Below, in pieces: positions 1 through 8,162 of a DNA stretch of 34,507 nucleotides; position 1 is the stretch's first letter, and every line of letters begins with the position of its first letter. The position numbers were made by a program, and so were the translations under genes. The stretch covers positions 1 to 34,507 of the forward strand of contig NZ_JABTYE010000036.1 of the NCBI RefSeq assembly GCF_013314895.1, read 5' to 3'. The stretch comes from Cupriavidus gilardii (GTDB taxonomy: Bacteria > Pseudomonadota > Gammaproteobacteria > Burkholderiales > Burkholderiaceae). The notes beneath the pieces were generated by a model that saw only the letters and a list, made by a program, of their open reading frames with translations, had not been told where the DNA came from and ran no database searches.

Positions 1-170
1 CCGTTGCCTGCACCTTGGCCGCCACCCCGCCCGGTACCGGCACCACGCTTGTGCCGCCCCGGGGCGTCGGCTTTGGCGTTCGGGAAACCGCCAATGATAA
101 AGGATCGGGCGGCGTCGGGTCCGCATGGTGCCGGTACCGGGCGGGGTGGCGGCCAAGGTGCAGGCAACGG
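1..170. repeat. 48-bp near-perfect inverted repeat with 74-nt spacer
   Basis: Bases 1-48 are the reverse complement of bases 123-170 at 47 of 48 positions; the only mismatch pairs base 46 with base 125. Each arm also contains the 10-bp palindrome CCGGTACCGG. The left arm begins at the first base of the window, so the repeat may extend beyond it. The spacer (49-122) holds a promoter-like pair at 73-101. Transcribed as one RNA it would make a very stable hairpin. It may be a real cruciform or duplicated gene edge, or an assembly fold-back if the window starts at a contig end. Confidence 0.9.
73..101 (+). promoter_or_regulatory. Candidate sigma-70 promoter for the ots cluster
   Basis: TTGGCG at 73-78 and GATAAA at 96-101 are separated by 17 nt. 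Each hexamer matches the consensus at 4 of 6 positions. Transcription would start near 108 and run through the right arm of the inverted repeat, giving an otsB leader of about 190 nt. The match is modest and is supported mainly by the correct spacing. Confidence 0.35.
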
Positions 171-299
171 TGCAGGCGGCCCGTCGCGCCGCACCGTGCA
201 GTGCGCGCGCCGGCGGCCCGGCTGCTTTGGTGACGCATCCGCCTTGTAGGACGCCGTCCGGTGGACGCTCGTCAAGTGATCGTGTTACGGTGTGCGGCG

Positions 300-1163
300 A
301 TGTCATCCCTTCCGCTGATCGATCCCGATAACGCGCTATTCCTCGACTTCGACGGCACGCTGGCCGACCTGGCGCCACGCCCGGAGCTCGTGCAGGTCGA
401 AGCGGGACTGGTGGGAACGCTGCGCACGCTGCACCGTCAGCTGGGCGGCGCGGTCGCGATCGTATCGGGGCGCACCATCGCCGAGCTCGACGCCTTCCTC
501 GCGCCGCTGGAGCTGCCGACCGCAGGCGTGCACGGCGCCGAATTGCGCGACGCCGAGGGGCGGCGGCTCGAAGTCCCCGCGCCCGACCTGGACCGGCTGC
601 ACCGCCGCCTCGAAGACTTCGCCCAGGCCCATCCCGGGCTGCGGCTCGAACGCAAGCCGATGGCGCTGGCGGTGCACTACCGCGCGGTGCCCGAGCTCGA
701 AATGCTGGTGCGCGAGCAGGTTGCCCAGGCACTGGGCGACGTCAGCGGGCTGGAAATGCTCCACGGCAAGATGGTGGTCGAGGTCAAACCGGCCGGCGTC
801 ACCAAGGGCAGCGCGGTCGAGCTGATCATGCGCTCGCCGCCGTTTGCCGGCCGCATGCCGATCTTCGCCGGCGACGACGTGACCGACGAGGACGGCTTCG
901 CGATGGTGGCCCATCTGGGCGGCGTCGGCGTGCTGGTCGGCCAGCGGCCGAGCGCCGCCACCGTCAGCGTGCCCACGCCGTCGGACCTGCGCGCCTGGCT
1001 GCATCGCAGCGCCAGGGCGCTGGACGCAGGCGCAGCGCCGGCCCCGGACGGGCATGCCGCCGGCACCGATACCGTGCCTGCGGCCGCCGCCTCCGCCGGA
1101 TCGGTCTCTTCGAGCCCGGCCGCCACCGGCTCCAATCCATCCGCGTCCACCACCTCATCCTGA
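300..1163 (+). CDS. otsB: Trehalose-6-phosphate phosphatase
   Basis: OtsB removes phosphate from trehalose 6-phosphate to give trehalose, the second step of the OtsA/OtsB pathway in the cytoplasm. The 287-residue protein is a HAD-superfamily phosphatase. Motif I is LDFDGT with the catalytic Asp16 and Asp18, motif II is IVSGR (Ser56), the motif III lysine lies in KPAGVTKG (residues 163-170), and motif IV is GDDVTDED (191-198). I chose ATG at 300 because homology begins only a few residues later; an in-frame GTG at 261 would add 13 unremarkable residues. Residues from about 243 to the end form an Ala/Ser/Thr-rich tail outside the HAD fold. The GH15 gene starts 14 nt downstream, indicating an operon. 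Confidence 0.95.
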   Translation: MSSLPLIDPDNALFLDFDGTLADLAPRPELVQVEAGLVGTLRTLHRQLGGAVAIVSGRTIAELDAFLAPLELPTAGVHGAELRDAEGRRLEVPAPDLDRLHRRLEDFAQAHPGLRLERKPMALAVHYRAVPELEMLVREQVAQALGDVSGLEMLHGKMVVEVKPAGVTKGSAVELIMRSPPFAGRMPIFAGDDVTDEDGFAMVAHLGGVGVLVGQRPSAATVSVPTPSDLRAWLHRSARALDAGAAPAPDGHAAGTDTVPAAAASAGSVSSSPAATGSNPSASTTSS

Positions 1164-1177
1164 CAAGGGGGAAGTTT

Positions 1178-3040
1178 GTGAGTCAGCCTGAATCCGGGAT
1201 CGCGCGCAATCGCGCCGACGAGCTCAACAGCGACGGCACCAGGCAGGGCGGGCGATATTGCCCGCCTTCGCTATCGCTGGGCATGATCGGCAATTGCGCG
1301 TTCTCGGCGCTGGTCGATTCGCGCGGCCGCATCGTCTGGTGCTGCCTGCCGCGCTTCGACGGCGATCCGGTCTTCAACGCGCTGCTCGACCCGAGCGAGA
1401 ACGCCGGCCATTTCTCGATCGAGATCGAGGACTTCGCCGAATCGCGCCAATGGTACGAGCCCAACACCGCGGTGCTGCGCACGCGCCTGACCGACCGTCA
1501 CGGCAACTGCCTCGAGATCACCGACTTCGCGCCGCGTTTCTTCCGCCTCGGCCGCTATTTCCGTCCGCTGACGCTGGTACGCCGCATCCGCCCGATCAAG
1601 GGTGCGCCGCGCGTGCGGGTCTGCATCGCGCCGCGCTTCAACTGGGGCCGCACGGTGCCGCAGACCACGCGCGGCAGCAGCCATGTGCGCTTCATCGGTG
1701 ACGACATGACGCTGCGCATGACGACCGACGCGCCGCTGACCTACGTGATGGCCAACACGCCGTTCCTGGTCACGCAGGGCATGAACTTCATCCTTGGCCC
1801 CGACGAAACGCTGCAGCACGGCGTCGACGAGACCGCGCGCGACTTCGAGCAGGAGACCATCGCCTACTGGAAGCTGTGGACGCGCCGGCTGGCGGTGCCG
1901 CGCGAATGGCAGGACGCGGTGATCCGCGCGGCCATCACGCTGAAGATGTCGCTGTACGAGGAGACCGGCGCGATCGTCGCCGCGATGACCACCAGCATTC
2001 CCGAGGCGCCGCACAGCGGCCGCAACTGGGACTATCGCTTCTGCTGGCTGCGCGATGCCTTCTTCGTGATCCGCGCGCTCAACAGCCTGTCGGAGGTCGG
2101 CACCATGGAGGACTATCTGCGCTGGATGTCCAATGTGGTGATGCAGTCCAAGGACGGTCATATCCAGCCGCTGTACGGCATCGGCCTCGAACGCGAACTG
2201 CCCGAGAGCGTGCTCGACCATGTCGCCGGCTACCGCGGCATGGGACCGGTGCGGGTCGGCAACCAGGCTCAGGAACACTTCCAGCACGACGTCTACGGCA
2301 ATGTGGTGCTCGGCGCCGCGCAGGCCTTCCACGACCACCGGCTGCTGCATCGCGGCGGCCCGGCCGAATACCGCGTGCTGGAACAGGTCGGCGAGCAGGC
2401 GGTACGCGTGTTCGGCACGCCGGACGCCGGCATGTGGGAGCTGCGCACCCGCGCCCGGGTCCATACCTCGTCCGCGCTGATGAGCTGGGCGGCCTGCGAC
2501 CGGCTCGCCAAGATCGGCGACAAGCTGCAGCTGCCGGCGCGCGCCGCGTACTGGCGCAAGCACGCGGAGACGATGCGCGAGCGCATCCTGCGCGAGTCGT
2601 GGAGCGAGGAACGCCAGGCCTTCGCCGAGAGCTTCGGCGGACGCGAACTCGACGCCAGCGTGCTGCTGATGGCCGAAGTCGGCTTCATCGATCCGCGCGA
2701 CGCGCGCTTCGTCGCGACGATCGACCGCCTCGAAGAGGTGCTGTGCGACGGCCCCTACATGCGCCGCTACGAGGCACCCGACGATTTCGGCAAGCCCGAG
2801 ACCGCCTTCAACATCTGCACCTTCTGGCGGATCGATGCGCTGGCGCGCATCGGCCGCAAGGAACAGGCACGCGAGATCTTCGAGGCGATGCTGGCCGCGC
2901 GCAATCCGCTCGGCCTGCTGTCCGAGGACACGCATCCGGTCACCGGCGAGATGTGGGGCAATTTCCCGCAGACCTATTCGATGGTCGGCCTGATCAACGG
3001 CGCGATGCGCCTGTCGTCGCCATGGGACGCGGTGATCTGA
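1178..3040 (+). CDS. GH15 family glycoside hydrolase (glucoamylase/trehalase-like)
   Basis: This 620-residue protein has the layout of bacterial GH15 enzymes: an N-terminal beta domain (about residues 25-250) followed by an (alpha/alpha)6 barrel. NWDYRFCWLRD near residue 283 is the family hallmark. SEDTHPVTGEMWGNFPQTYS near 583-602 carries the region of the second catalytic acid. There is no signal peptide, so it probably acts in the cytoplasm. Family members hydrolyse alpha-glucosidic bonds, and some bacterial and archaeal GH15 proteins are trehalases. Its place between otsB and otsA makes trehalose or a related alpha-glucoside the likeliest substrate; this is inference. The start is GTG at 1178 behind an AGGGGGA ribosome-binding site. 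Confidence 0.9.
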   Translation: MSQPESGIARNRADELNSDGTRQGGRYCPPSLSLGMIGNCAFSALVDSRGRIVWCCLPRFDGDPVFNALLDPSENAGHFSIEIEDFAESRQWYEPNTAVLRTRLTDRHGNCLEITDFAPRFFRLGRYFRPLTLVRRIRPIKGAPRVRVCIAPRFNWGRTVPQTTRGSSHVRFIGDDMTLRMTTDAPLTYVMANTPFLVTQGMNFILGPDETLQHGVDETARDFEQETIAYWKLWTRRLAVPREWQDAVIRAAITLKMSLYEETGAIVAAMTTSIPEAPHSGRNWDYRFCWLRDAFFVIRALNSLSEVGTMEDYLRWMSNVVMQSKDGHIQPLYGIGLERELPESVLDHVAGYRGMGPVRVGNQAQEHFQHDVYGNVVLGAAQAFHDHRLLHRGGPAEYRVLEQVGEQAVRVFGTPDAGMWELRTRARVHTSSALMSWAACDRLAKIGDKLQLPARAAYWRKHAETMRERILRESWSEERQAFAESFGGRELDASVLLMAEVGFIDPRDARFVATIDRLEEVLCDGPYMRRYEAPDDFGKPETAFNICTFWRIDALARIGRKEQAREIFEAMLAARNPLGLLSEDTHPVTGEMWGNFPQTYSMVGLINGAMRLSSPWDAVI

Positions 3041-3095
3041 GCCGGCCCCGATTCACCGGGCGGCGCGCGCCGGCGTGTCGCCACACAGGAGGCCT

Positions 3096-4487
3096 ATGTC
3101 AAGACTGGTAGCGGTATCCAACCGCGTCGCCGACCCCCGCAATGCCGCCGCCGGCGGACTCGCGGTGGCGCTCGGCGAAACGCTGAATGCCACCGGCGGG
3201 CTATGGTTCGGCTGGAGCGGCCGGGTCGTCGAGACCGCGCAGGGTGGCACGCCCGGAGAAGGCGAACTGCATCTGCAGCATGCCGGCGACGTGACGCTGG
3301 CCACGGTCGATCTGAGCCGCGAGGACCACGACGCCTACTATCTCGGCTACAGCAATGGCGTGCTGTGGCCGGTGTTCCACTACCGCGTCGACCTGGCCGA
3401 TTTCGATGCCGGCCATCTGAACGTCTATCGCCGCGTCAACCAGCTGTTCGCGCGCAAGCTGGCGCCGCTGCTGCGGCCGGACGACATGATCTGGATCCAC
3501 GACTATCACCTGATTCCGCTGGCCGCGGAATTGCGGGCGATGGGATGCGGCCAGCGCATCGGTTTCTTCCTCCATATCCCGTTGCCGCCGCCGCCGATCC
3601 TGACCACCATTCCGCAGCACGAATGGCTGATGCGCGCGCTGTTCGCCTACGACCTGATCGGCTTCCAGAGCCAGGCCGACCTCGAGCACTTCGCGCGCTA
3701 CGCGCAGTCCGAGGCCGGCGCCGAGCCGATGGGCGACCATCGCTACCGCGCCTTCCATCGCACCGTGCGGGCGCAGGCCTTTCCGATCGGCATCGACGTC
3801 GACGAGTTCGTGTCGCTGGGCAAGGGCCACGAGGCCCAGGAAACCTACGAGATGATGATGGCCCAGTACGCGCGCCGGCGGCTGCTGCTGGGCGTGGACC
3901 GGATGGACTATTCGAAGGGTCTGCCGGAGCGGCTCAAGGCGTTTCAGGCGCTGCTGGCGCAGTATCCCGAGAACCGCTCGAGCGCCACGCTGATCCAGAT
4001 CGCCGCGCCGTCGCGCGAGTCCGTCGACGCCTATGCCGATCTGCGCCGCCAGCTCGAGGGCATGTCGGGGTCGATCAATGGGGAGTACGGCGAACTCGAC
4101 TGGATGCCGATCCGCTATATCCACCGCACCACGTCGCGCCGGCGCCTGCCGGGCCTGTGCCGCGCCGCGCGCGTCGCGCTGGTGACGCCGCTGCGCGACG
4201 GCATGAATCTGGTGGCCAAGGAGTACATCGCCGCGCAGGACCCCGACGATCCGGGCGTGCTGGTGCTGTCCCGGTTCGCCGGCGCGGCCGAGCAGCTGAA
4301 GGAAGCGCTGATGGTCAACCCCTACGATGTCCAGGGCACCGCGCAGGCGATCCAGCAGGCCCTGCACATGCCGCTGGCCGAGCGGCAGAGCCGCCATCAG
4401 AAACTGCTCGAGCGCATCCGCGCGCAGGACGTGCACTGGTGGAGCCGGGAATATCTTCGCAGCCTTTCGGAGATCGACCAGGGGTGA
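3096..4487 (+). CDS. otsA: Trehalose-6-phosphate synthase
   Basis: OtsA transfers glucose from a nucleotide sugar, usually UDP-glucose, to glucose 6-phosphate. The 463-residue protein is a complete GT20 enzyme. Visible are the N-terminal SNRVADP and GGLAVAL segment, WIHDYHL near residue 132, GFFLHIPLPPP, GVDRMDYSKGLPERL near 266-280 and PLRDGMNLVAKEY near 366, a nucleotide-sugar-binding region. ATG at 3096 follows a perfect AGGAGG at 3087-3092, which decides the start over an in-frame GTG at 3075. The gap to the GH15 gene is 55 nt, so co-transcription with otsB is likely. It is convergent with the nucleotidyltransferase gene downstream. Confidence 0.96.
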   Translation: MSRLVAVSNRVADPRNAAAGGLAVALGETLNATGGLWFGWSGRVVETAQGGTPGEGELHLQHAGDVTLATVDLSREDHDAYYLGYSNGVLWPVFHYRVDLADFDAGHLNVYRRVNQLFARKLAPLLRPDDMIWIHDYHLIPLAAELRAMGCGQRIGFFLHIPLPPPPILTTIPQHEWLMRALFAYDLIGFQSQADLEHFARYAQSEAGAEPMGDHRYRAFHRTVRAQAFPIGIDVDEFVSLGKGHEAQETYEMMMAQYARRRLLLGVDRMDYSKGLPERLKAFQALLAQYPENRSSATLIQIAAPSRESVDAYADLRRQLEGMSGSINGEYGELDWMPIRYIHRTTSRRRLPGLCRAARVALVTPLRDGMNLVAKEYIAAQDPDDPGVLVLSRFAGAAEQLKEALMVNPYDVQGTAQAIQQALHMPLAERQSRHQKLLERIRAQDVHWWSREYLRSLSEIDQG

Positions 4488-4652
4488 CCGGGGAGGCCAC
4501 CTCCCTGTACCCAGCCCTTTCCCCCTGAGAGGGGAGAGGGAGACGGCAATCGGCGAGCGGACGGCCGCCGGGCTTTTCTCCCCTCTCGCTCTGAGGGGCA
4601 GAGCGAGACCGCAATCGGCGAGCGGGCAGGCGGCGCGTTCAGCCGCCACCTC
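4488..4652. repeat. Duplicated short element and inverted repeat in a convergent intergenic region
   Basis: Bases 4542-4560 and 4607-4625 match at 18 of 19 positions (core GCAATCGGCGAGCGG), so two copies of a roughly 65-bp unit sit side by side. GAGAGGGGAG at 4527-4536 is the exact reverse complement of CTCCCCTCTC at 4578-4587 and could form a hairpin between the convergent ends of otsA and the nucleotidyltransferase gene. No T-run follows on either strand. This resembles the small purine-rich intergenic repeats scattered in many proteobacterial genomes, possibly with a terminator role. Confidence 0.6.
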
Positions 4653-5261
4653 TCAACCCAGATCCTCTGGCGTATCGATATCGCGGAACGCGCCGTCGTG
4701 ATCGGTCAGGATGCGCGTTACCGCCTCACCTTGCAGCAGGCCGCGCGCGCCCTCGTCGCCGTCGAGCCGCAGCAGCGCATCGCGCCAGGCCGGGCCAAAG
4801 GCGACCGGATGGCCGCGGCGGCCGTCGCGCCACGGCGCGGCGATCGCGTCGGCGGCGGTCTCCGGCGTGGCAATGCTCAGGGCCACCGCGCGTATCAGTT
4901 CGACCGGCAGCCACGGCATGTCCGCCAGCGCCACCAGCCAGCCGCGCGCCTGCGCGCAGGCCTGCACCGCCGCCGCCAGCGCGGCGCCCATGCCGGCCTC
5001 GGCGCTGCCCGACACCAGCACCTTGCAGCCGCCCTCGGTCAATTCCCGTTCCAGTTCCGCCATCCCGGGCCGCACCACGGCGATCGCACCGGGCAGCGCG
5101 GTGGCCAGCGCGCGGGCGCTGTGCCAGGCCACGGTGCGGCCGTCGGGCAGCGTCTGCAGCAGCTTGTTGCGCGCGCCACTCGGGTCGAAGCGGCGGCCGT
5201 AGCCCGCGGCCAGCAGGATGCCGGCCGGCAGATCGGCATCGATCAGCGGCCCGGACTGCAT
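4653..5261 (-). CDS. MobA/MocA-like nucleotidyltransferase
   Basis: The 202-residue protein has the NTP-transferase fold of molybdenum cofactor nucleotidyltransferases. LAAGYGRRF (residues 17-25) is the nucleotide-binding loop, ADMPWLP (113-119) holds the metal-binding Asp, and GHPVAF (150-155) is typical of the MocA branch. MocA joins CTP to molybdopterin to give the molybdopterin cytosine dinucleotide used by xanthine-dehydrogenase-family enzymes, which fits a cox operon. True MobA makes the guanine form instead. Its ATG overlaps the end of xdhC by 19 nt, so the two are probably translationally coupled. It is the last gene of the minus-strand operon. Confidence 0.85.
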   Translation of the reverse strand: MQSGPLIDADLPAGILLAAGYGRRFDPSGARNKLLQTLPDGRTVAWHSARALATALPGAIAVVRPGMAELERELTEGGCKVLVSGSAEAGMGAALAAAVQACAQARGWLVALADMPWLPVELIRAVALSIATPETAADAIAAPWRDGRRGHPVAFGPAWRDALLRLDGDEGARGLLQGEAVTRILTDHDGAFRDIDTPEDLG

Positions 5262-6271
5262 GCGCTGGCCTCGTTGGCCGCCAGTTCGCGTGCGGCCTTG
5301 GCGCCTTCCACCTGCAGGATGTCGGGCAGCGATACGTGGTTCTTGGCCGCCACCACCTCGGCCAGGATCGAGATCGCGATCTCGGGCGGCGTGCGGCTGC
5401 CGATGTAGATGCCGACCGGGCCATGCAGCCGCGCCAGCTGCGCGTCGTTCAGATCGAATTCCTTGAGCCGCTCGCGCCGCGCCTGGTTGTTGCGCCGCGA
5501 GCCCAGCGCGCCGACATAGAAGGCGCGCGTGCGCAGCGCCTCCATCAGCGCCAGATCGTCGAGCTTGGGGTCGTGCGTCAGCGCGATCACCGCGCTGCGC
5601 TCGTCCAGCTTCATCTCGATCACGGTGTCGTCCGGCATGGTCCGGACCATGGTGACGCCGGGAATGTCCCAGGTCTCGGTGTATTCCTCGCGCGGATCGC
5701 AGACCGTGACCTGGAAGCCCAGGCCCACCGCGATCTGGCACAGGTACTTGGACAGCTGGCCGGCGCCGATCACCAGCATCCGATAGCGCGGCCCGTGGAT
5801 GGTCACCAGCGTGCGGCCGTCGAAGGTCAGGCCGTCGGTGGCCTCGGCCGGGCCCAGCGTGGCCCTGCCGGTCGCCATGTCGAGGGTGCGGGTCACCAGC
5901 TTGCCGTTCTCGACCGCGTCGAGCAGCTCGGCCAGCCCGCTGGCGGCCGTCACCGGCTCGGCCACCAGCTCGATGGTGCCGCCGCAGGGCAGACCGAAGC
6001 GGTGCGCCTCCTCGGCGCTGATGCCGTACTTGATCGCCTCCGGTGCGCGGGCCGCGATGCCCTCGCGCCGGACCCGGTCGATGATGTCGTCCTCGATGCA
6101 GCCGCCCGACACCGAGCCGACCACCAGCCCGTCGTCGCGCACCGCCAGCATCGCGCCCTCCGGGCGGGGCGACGAGCCCCAGGTCCTGACTACCGTGACC
6201 AGCAGCGTGCGGTGGCCTTCGGCGGTCCAGCGCACACTGCTTTTCAGGACTTCGAGATCCACGCTGTCCAT
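5243..6271 (-). CDS. xdhC: XdhC/CoxI-family molybdenum hydroxylase maturation factor
   Basis: XdhC-type proteins bind the molybdenum cofactor and help sulfurate and insert it into hydroxylases of the xanthine dehydrogenase family. The 342-residue protein has the N-terminal XdhC/CoxI domain (GSSPRPEGAML near residues 32-42, GGCIED at 56-61, PCGGT at 95-99). A C-terminal Rossmann domain begins with VIGAGQLS (167-174). Its start lies inside the end of coxG (28-nt overlap), and its end overlaps the nucleotidyltransferase start. It therefore sits in a tightly coupled maturation set. In cox clusters this family is also called CoxI or CoxF. Confidence 0.92.
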   Translation of the reverse strand: MDSVDLEVLKSSVRWTAEGHRTLLVTVVRTWGSSPRPEGAMLAVRDDGLVVGSVSGGCIEDDIIDRVRREGIAARAPEAIKYGISAEEAHRFGLPCGGTIELVAEPVTAASGLAELLDAVENGKLVTRTLDMATGRATLGPAEATDGLTFDGRTLVTIHGPRYRMLVIGAGQLSKYLCQIAVGLGFQVTVCDPREEYTETWDIPGVTMVRTMPDDTVIEMKLDERSAVIALTHDPKLDDLALMEALRTRAFYVGALGSRRNNQARRERLKEFDLNDAQLARLHGPVGIYIGSRTPPEIAISILAEVVAAKNHVSLPDILQVEGAKAARELAANEASACSPGR

Positions 6272-6864
6272 GATCGCTTCCGTTTCGTTTGTTCGCCTGC
6301 TTGTTCGCCTGTCTGTGCAGCTGACTGTGCAGCTGACTGTGCGCCCGTCGGTTCGGCGCCGGCGGCAGTGACTTGGGTCGATTCGCCGGCCGAAGGTTCA
6401 CCGGCAGAGCTGTCTCCCGCCTGGCCGCCGCTGACCGCCTCGGAAAAGCGCGTGAAGAAGGTATCCGCCATCTTGCGCGCCGCGCCATCGACCAGCCGCG
6501 AGCCGATCTGCGCGATCTTGCCGCCGACCTGCGCCTGCACCGTGTACGACAGCACCGTCTCGTCGCCGTCCGGGTCCAGCCGCACCTTCGCGGTGCCCTT
6601 GCCGAAGCCGGCCGCGCCGCCCTGGCCATCGAACGCGATGGTATAGCTGTCCGGCGCCTGGATGTCCTGCAGCGCCATCCGGCCCTTGAACTTCGCCTTC
6701 ACCGGCCCGACCGCGGCCGTCATGCTCAGCAGATAGGCGTTGTCGCCATCGGGCTCGATACTCTCACATCCCGGAATGCAATGCTGGAGCAGGGCCGTGT
6801 CGTTCAGCGCCTCCCAGGCGACCTGCTGCGGCACCGGCAGCCGGTGGGTTTGGGTCATTTCCAT
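6244..6864 (-). CDS. coxG: CoxG-family SRPBCC protein
   Basis: CoxG proteins have a START/SRPBCC lipid-binding-like fold and, in CO dehydrogenase clusters, have been linked to anchoring or quinone delivery for the enzyme at the membrane. Residues 1-143 of this 206-residue protein give the conserved domain (LPVPQQVAWEAL near 9-20, GGKIAQIGSRL near 114-124). Residues about 145-196 are a low-complexity tail of Ser/Ala/Gly/Gln/Glu units, partly built from 4-residue repeats, ending in a basic Trp-containing segment. I see no transmembrane helix. ATG at 6864 follows AAGGAGA on the minus strand. It overlaps coxE by 10 nt upstream and xdhC by 28 nt downstream. Confidence 0.88.
   Translation of the reverse strand: MEMTQTHRLPVPQQVAWEALNDTALLQHCIPGCESIEPDGDNAYLLSMTAAVGPVKAKFKGRMALQDIQAPDSYTIAFDGQGGAAGFGKGTAKVRLDPDGDETVLSYTVQAQVGGKIAQIGSRLVDGAARKMADTFFTRFSEAVSGGQAGDSSAGEPSAGESTQVTAAGAEPTGAQSAAQSAAQTGEQAGEQTKRKRSWTAWISKS
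6289..6342. repeat. 12-bp tandem repeats in the coxG 3' end
   Basis: TTGTTCGCCTG(C/T) occurs back to back at 6289-6300 and 6301-6312 with 11 of 12 matches. CTGTGCAGCTGA occurs at 6313-6324 and 6325-6336, with a half copy to 6342. A 12-bp period equals four codons, so changes in copy number would keep the coxG frame and only lengthen or shorten the GEQ/AAQS-type tail. Confidence 0.85.
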
Positions 6865-8162
6865 GGTGCGGGGTTCTCCTTGGTGTTGGCGGCTCCGTTG
6901 GCGGCTCGGAGAGCCGAAGGCGCCGCGAGCAGCGATTCCAGTGCGAACAGGCTGGCCAGATTGTGGGCGGGGCGCAGCGCGTCGACATGCGGCAGGATCG
7001 CCTGGACGCCGCGCGCCTGCGGCGTGAAGCCGGCGTAGCGCAGCAGCGGGTTCAGCCAGACGATCCGATGGGCGAAACGCCGCAGACGCGCCATCTCGTC
7101 GCCGAGCAGGTCGATCCGTTCGTGGTCGAGCCCGTCGGTGACCAGCAGCACGGTGGCGCGGCCTGCCAGCGTGCGGCGCGCCCACTGGCGATTGAAGGTC
7201 GCCAGCGCGGCGCCGATGCGGGTGCCGCCGGCCCAGTCGCGCACCTGCTGCGCGATCGCCTCCACCGCATCGTCGGGATCGCGTTCGCGCAGCGCGCGGC
7301 TGATATTGGTCAGCCGCGTGCCGAACAGGAAGACGGACAGCCGCTCGCGCGACTGCATCAGGGCATGACAGAAGTACAGCACCGCGCGCGAATACTGGCT
7401 CATCGATCCCGAGATATCGAGCAGCAGCACCAGCGGCGGGCGGCGCTCGGCATGGCGACGGTATTTCCAGCGCAGCCATTCGCCGTGCTGGCGCACGGCC
7501 AGCCGCGCGCTGGCGCGCAGGTCGGCATGGGTGCCGTGGGTGGCGGCGCGCAGCCGGCGCGTGCGTTCGGTGGCCAGATGGGTGCGGCGCGAGCGGATCA
7601 GGTGCTGCAGCGCGCGCCATTCTTCGGCGGACAGCGTGTCGAAGTCGCGCTGCGCCAGCCGTTCCTGCGCGGAGAAGGTCAGCACCGCGCCGATCCGCTC
7701 GACGGCCGGCTCCTCGGCAGCCGCTTGTTTCGCGGCAGGCGGCTCGCGCGCGGCCAGCGCATCGGCGAGCCGGTTGCTGCGGCGGGGCGGCGGCGCGCCG
7801 GCCTCGACGCGCGGCAGCAGCAGCGCGCGCAGCTTGCCCTCCCAGTCGGGATCGCGCCAGAACAGATCGAAGGCGGCGTCGAACAGCGGCCGTTGATCGG
7901 GGCCGGACAGCATCAGCGCGGCCAGCGTGGCGCGCACCTCGTCGCGCCGGCCGAGATCGACATGCCGCAGCGCCTGCAGCGCGTCGACCGCCTGCGCCGG
8001 CGACAGCGGCAGGCCGGCCCCGCGCAGCAGCCGCACGAAATGGGTGATATTGCGCGCCAGTACCGGGAGCACCGGCAGCGCCGTCGGGCCTTCCGGTCCC
8101 GTTGCGGGCCGGGGCGACATCGGCACCGAAGGGTTCGCATCGGCTGGCGGGCGCGACGTCAC
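6855..8162 (-). CDS. coxE: CoxE-like von Willebrand factor A domain protein
   Basis: The 435-residue protein carries a C-terminal VWA domain with an intact metal-ion-dependent adhesion site, DISGSMS at residues 249-255, after an N-terminal helical CoxE region. CoxE works with the AAA+ ATPase CoxD in the post-translational assembly of the [CuSMoO2] site in the Oligotropha CO dehydrogenase. In form II clusters the pair is thought to act as a metal or cofactor maturation chaperone. GTG at 8162 immediately follows the coxD stop codon and has GGGGAG upstream, so the two are likely translated in a coupled way. An in-frame ATG at 8120 is an alternative. Residues about 121-150 are a Pro/Ala/Arg-rich linker. 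Confidence 0.9.
   Translation of the reverse strand: MTSRPPADANPSVPMSPRPATGPEGPTALPVLPVLARNITHFVRLLRGAGLPLSPAQAVDALQALRHVDLGRRDEVRATLAALMLSGPDQRPLFDAAFDLFWRDPDWEGKLRALLLPRVEAGAPPPRRSNRLADALAAREPPAAKQAAAEEPAVERIGAVLTFSAQERLAQRDFDTLSAEEWRALQHLIRSRRTHLATERTRRLRAATHGTHADLRASARLAVRQHGEWLRWKYRRHAERRPPLVLLLDISGSMSQYSRAVLYFCHALMQSRERLSVFLFGTRLTNISRALRERDPDDAVEAIAQQVRDWAGGTRIGAALATFNRQWARRTLAGRATVLLVTDGLDHERIDLLGDEMARLRRFAHRIVWLNPLLRYAGFTPQARGVQAILPHVDALRPAHNLASLFALESLLAAPSALRAANGAANTKENPAPWK

Larger units (their letters stand above)
1..299. other. Leader region upstream of otsB, no convincing gene
   Basis: This stretch holds the inverted repeat (1-48 and 123-170) and a candidate promoter. Short open frames run through it, for example 4-249 and 125-331 on the + strand. 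They are Gly/Pro/Arg-rich, match no family I recognise, and look like GC-driven open frames. A gene lying mostly left of the window could end or begin here, which cannot be judged. Confidence 0.5.

Noticed and set aside
4..331. Short + strand open frames at the left edge
   Set aside because: They are made mostly of the inverted repeat and GC-rich leader, lack ribosome-binding sites, and overlap otsB in another frame.
3075..3095. Upstream GTG start for otsA
   Set aside because: The perfect AGGAGG at 3087-3092 would lie inside the coding region and is correctly placed for ATG at 3096.
4653..5261. Calling the nucleotidyltransferase mobA
   Set aside because: The operon serves a xanthine-dehydrogenase-family enzyme, which uses the cytosine dinucleotide cofactor, and the sequence has MocA-like features. 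The symbol was left empty because the two branches cannot be separated safely by eye.
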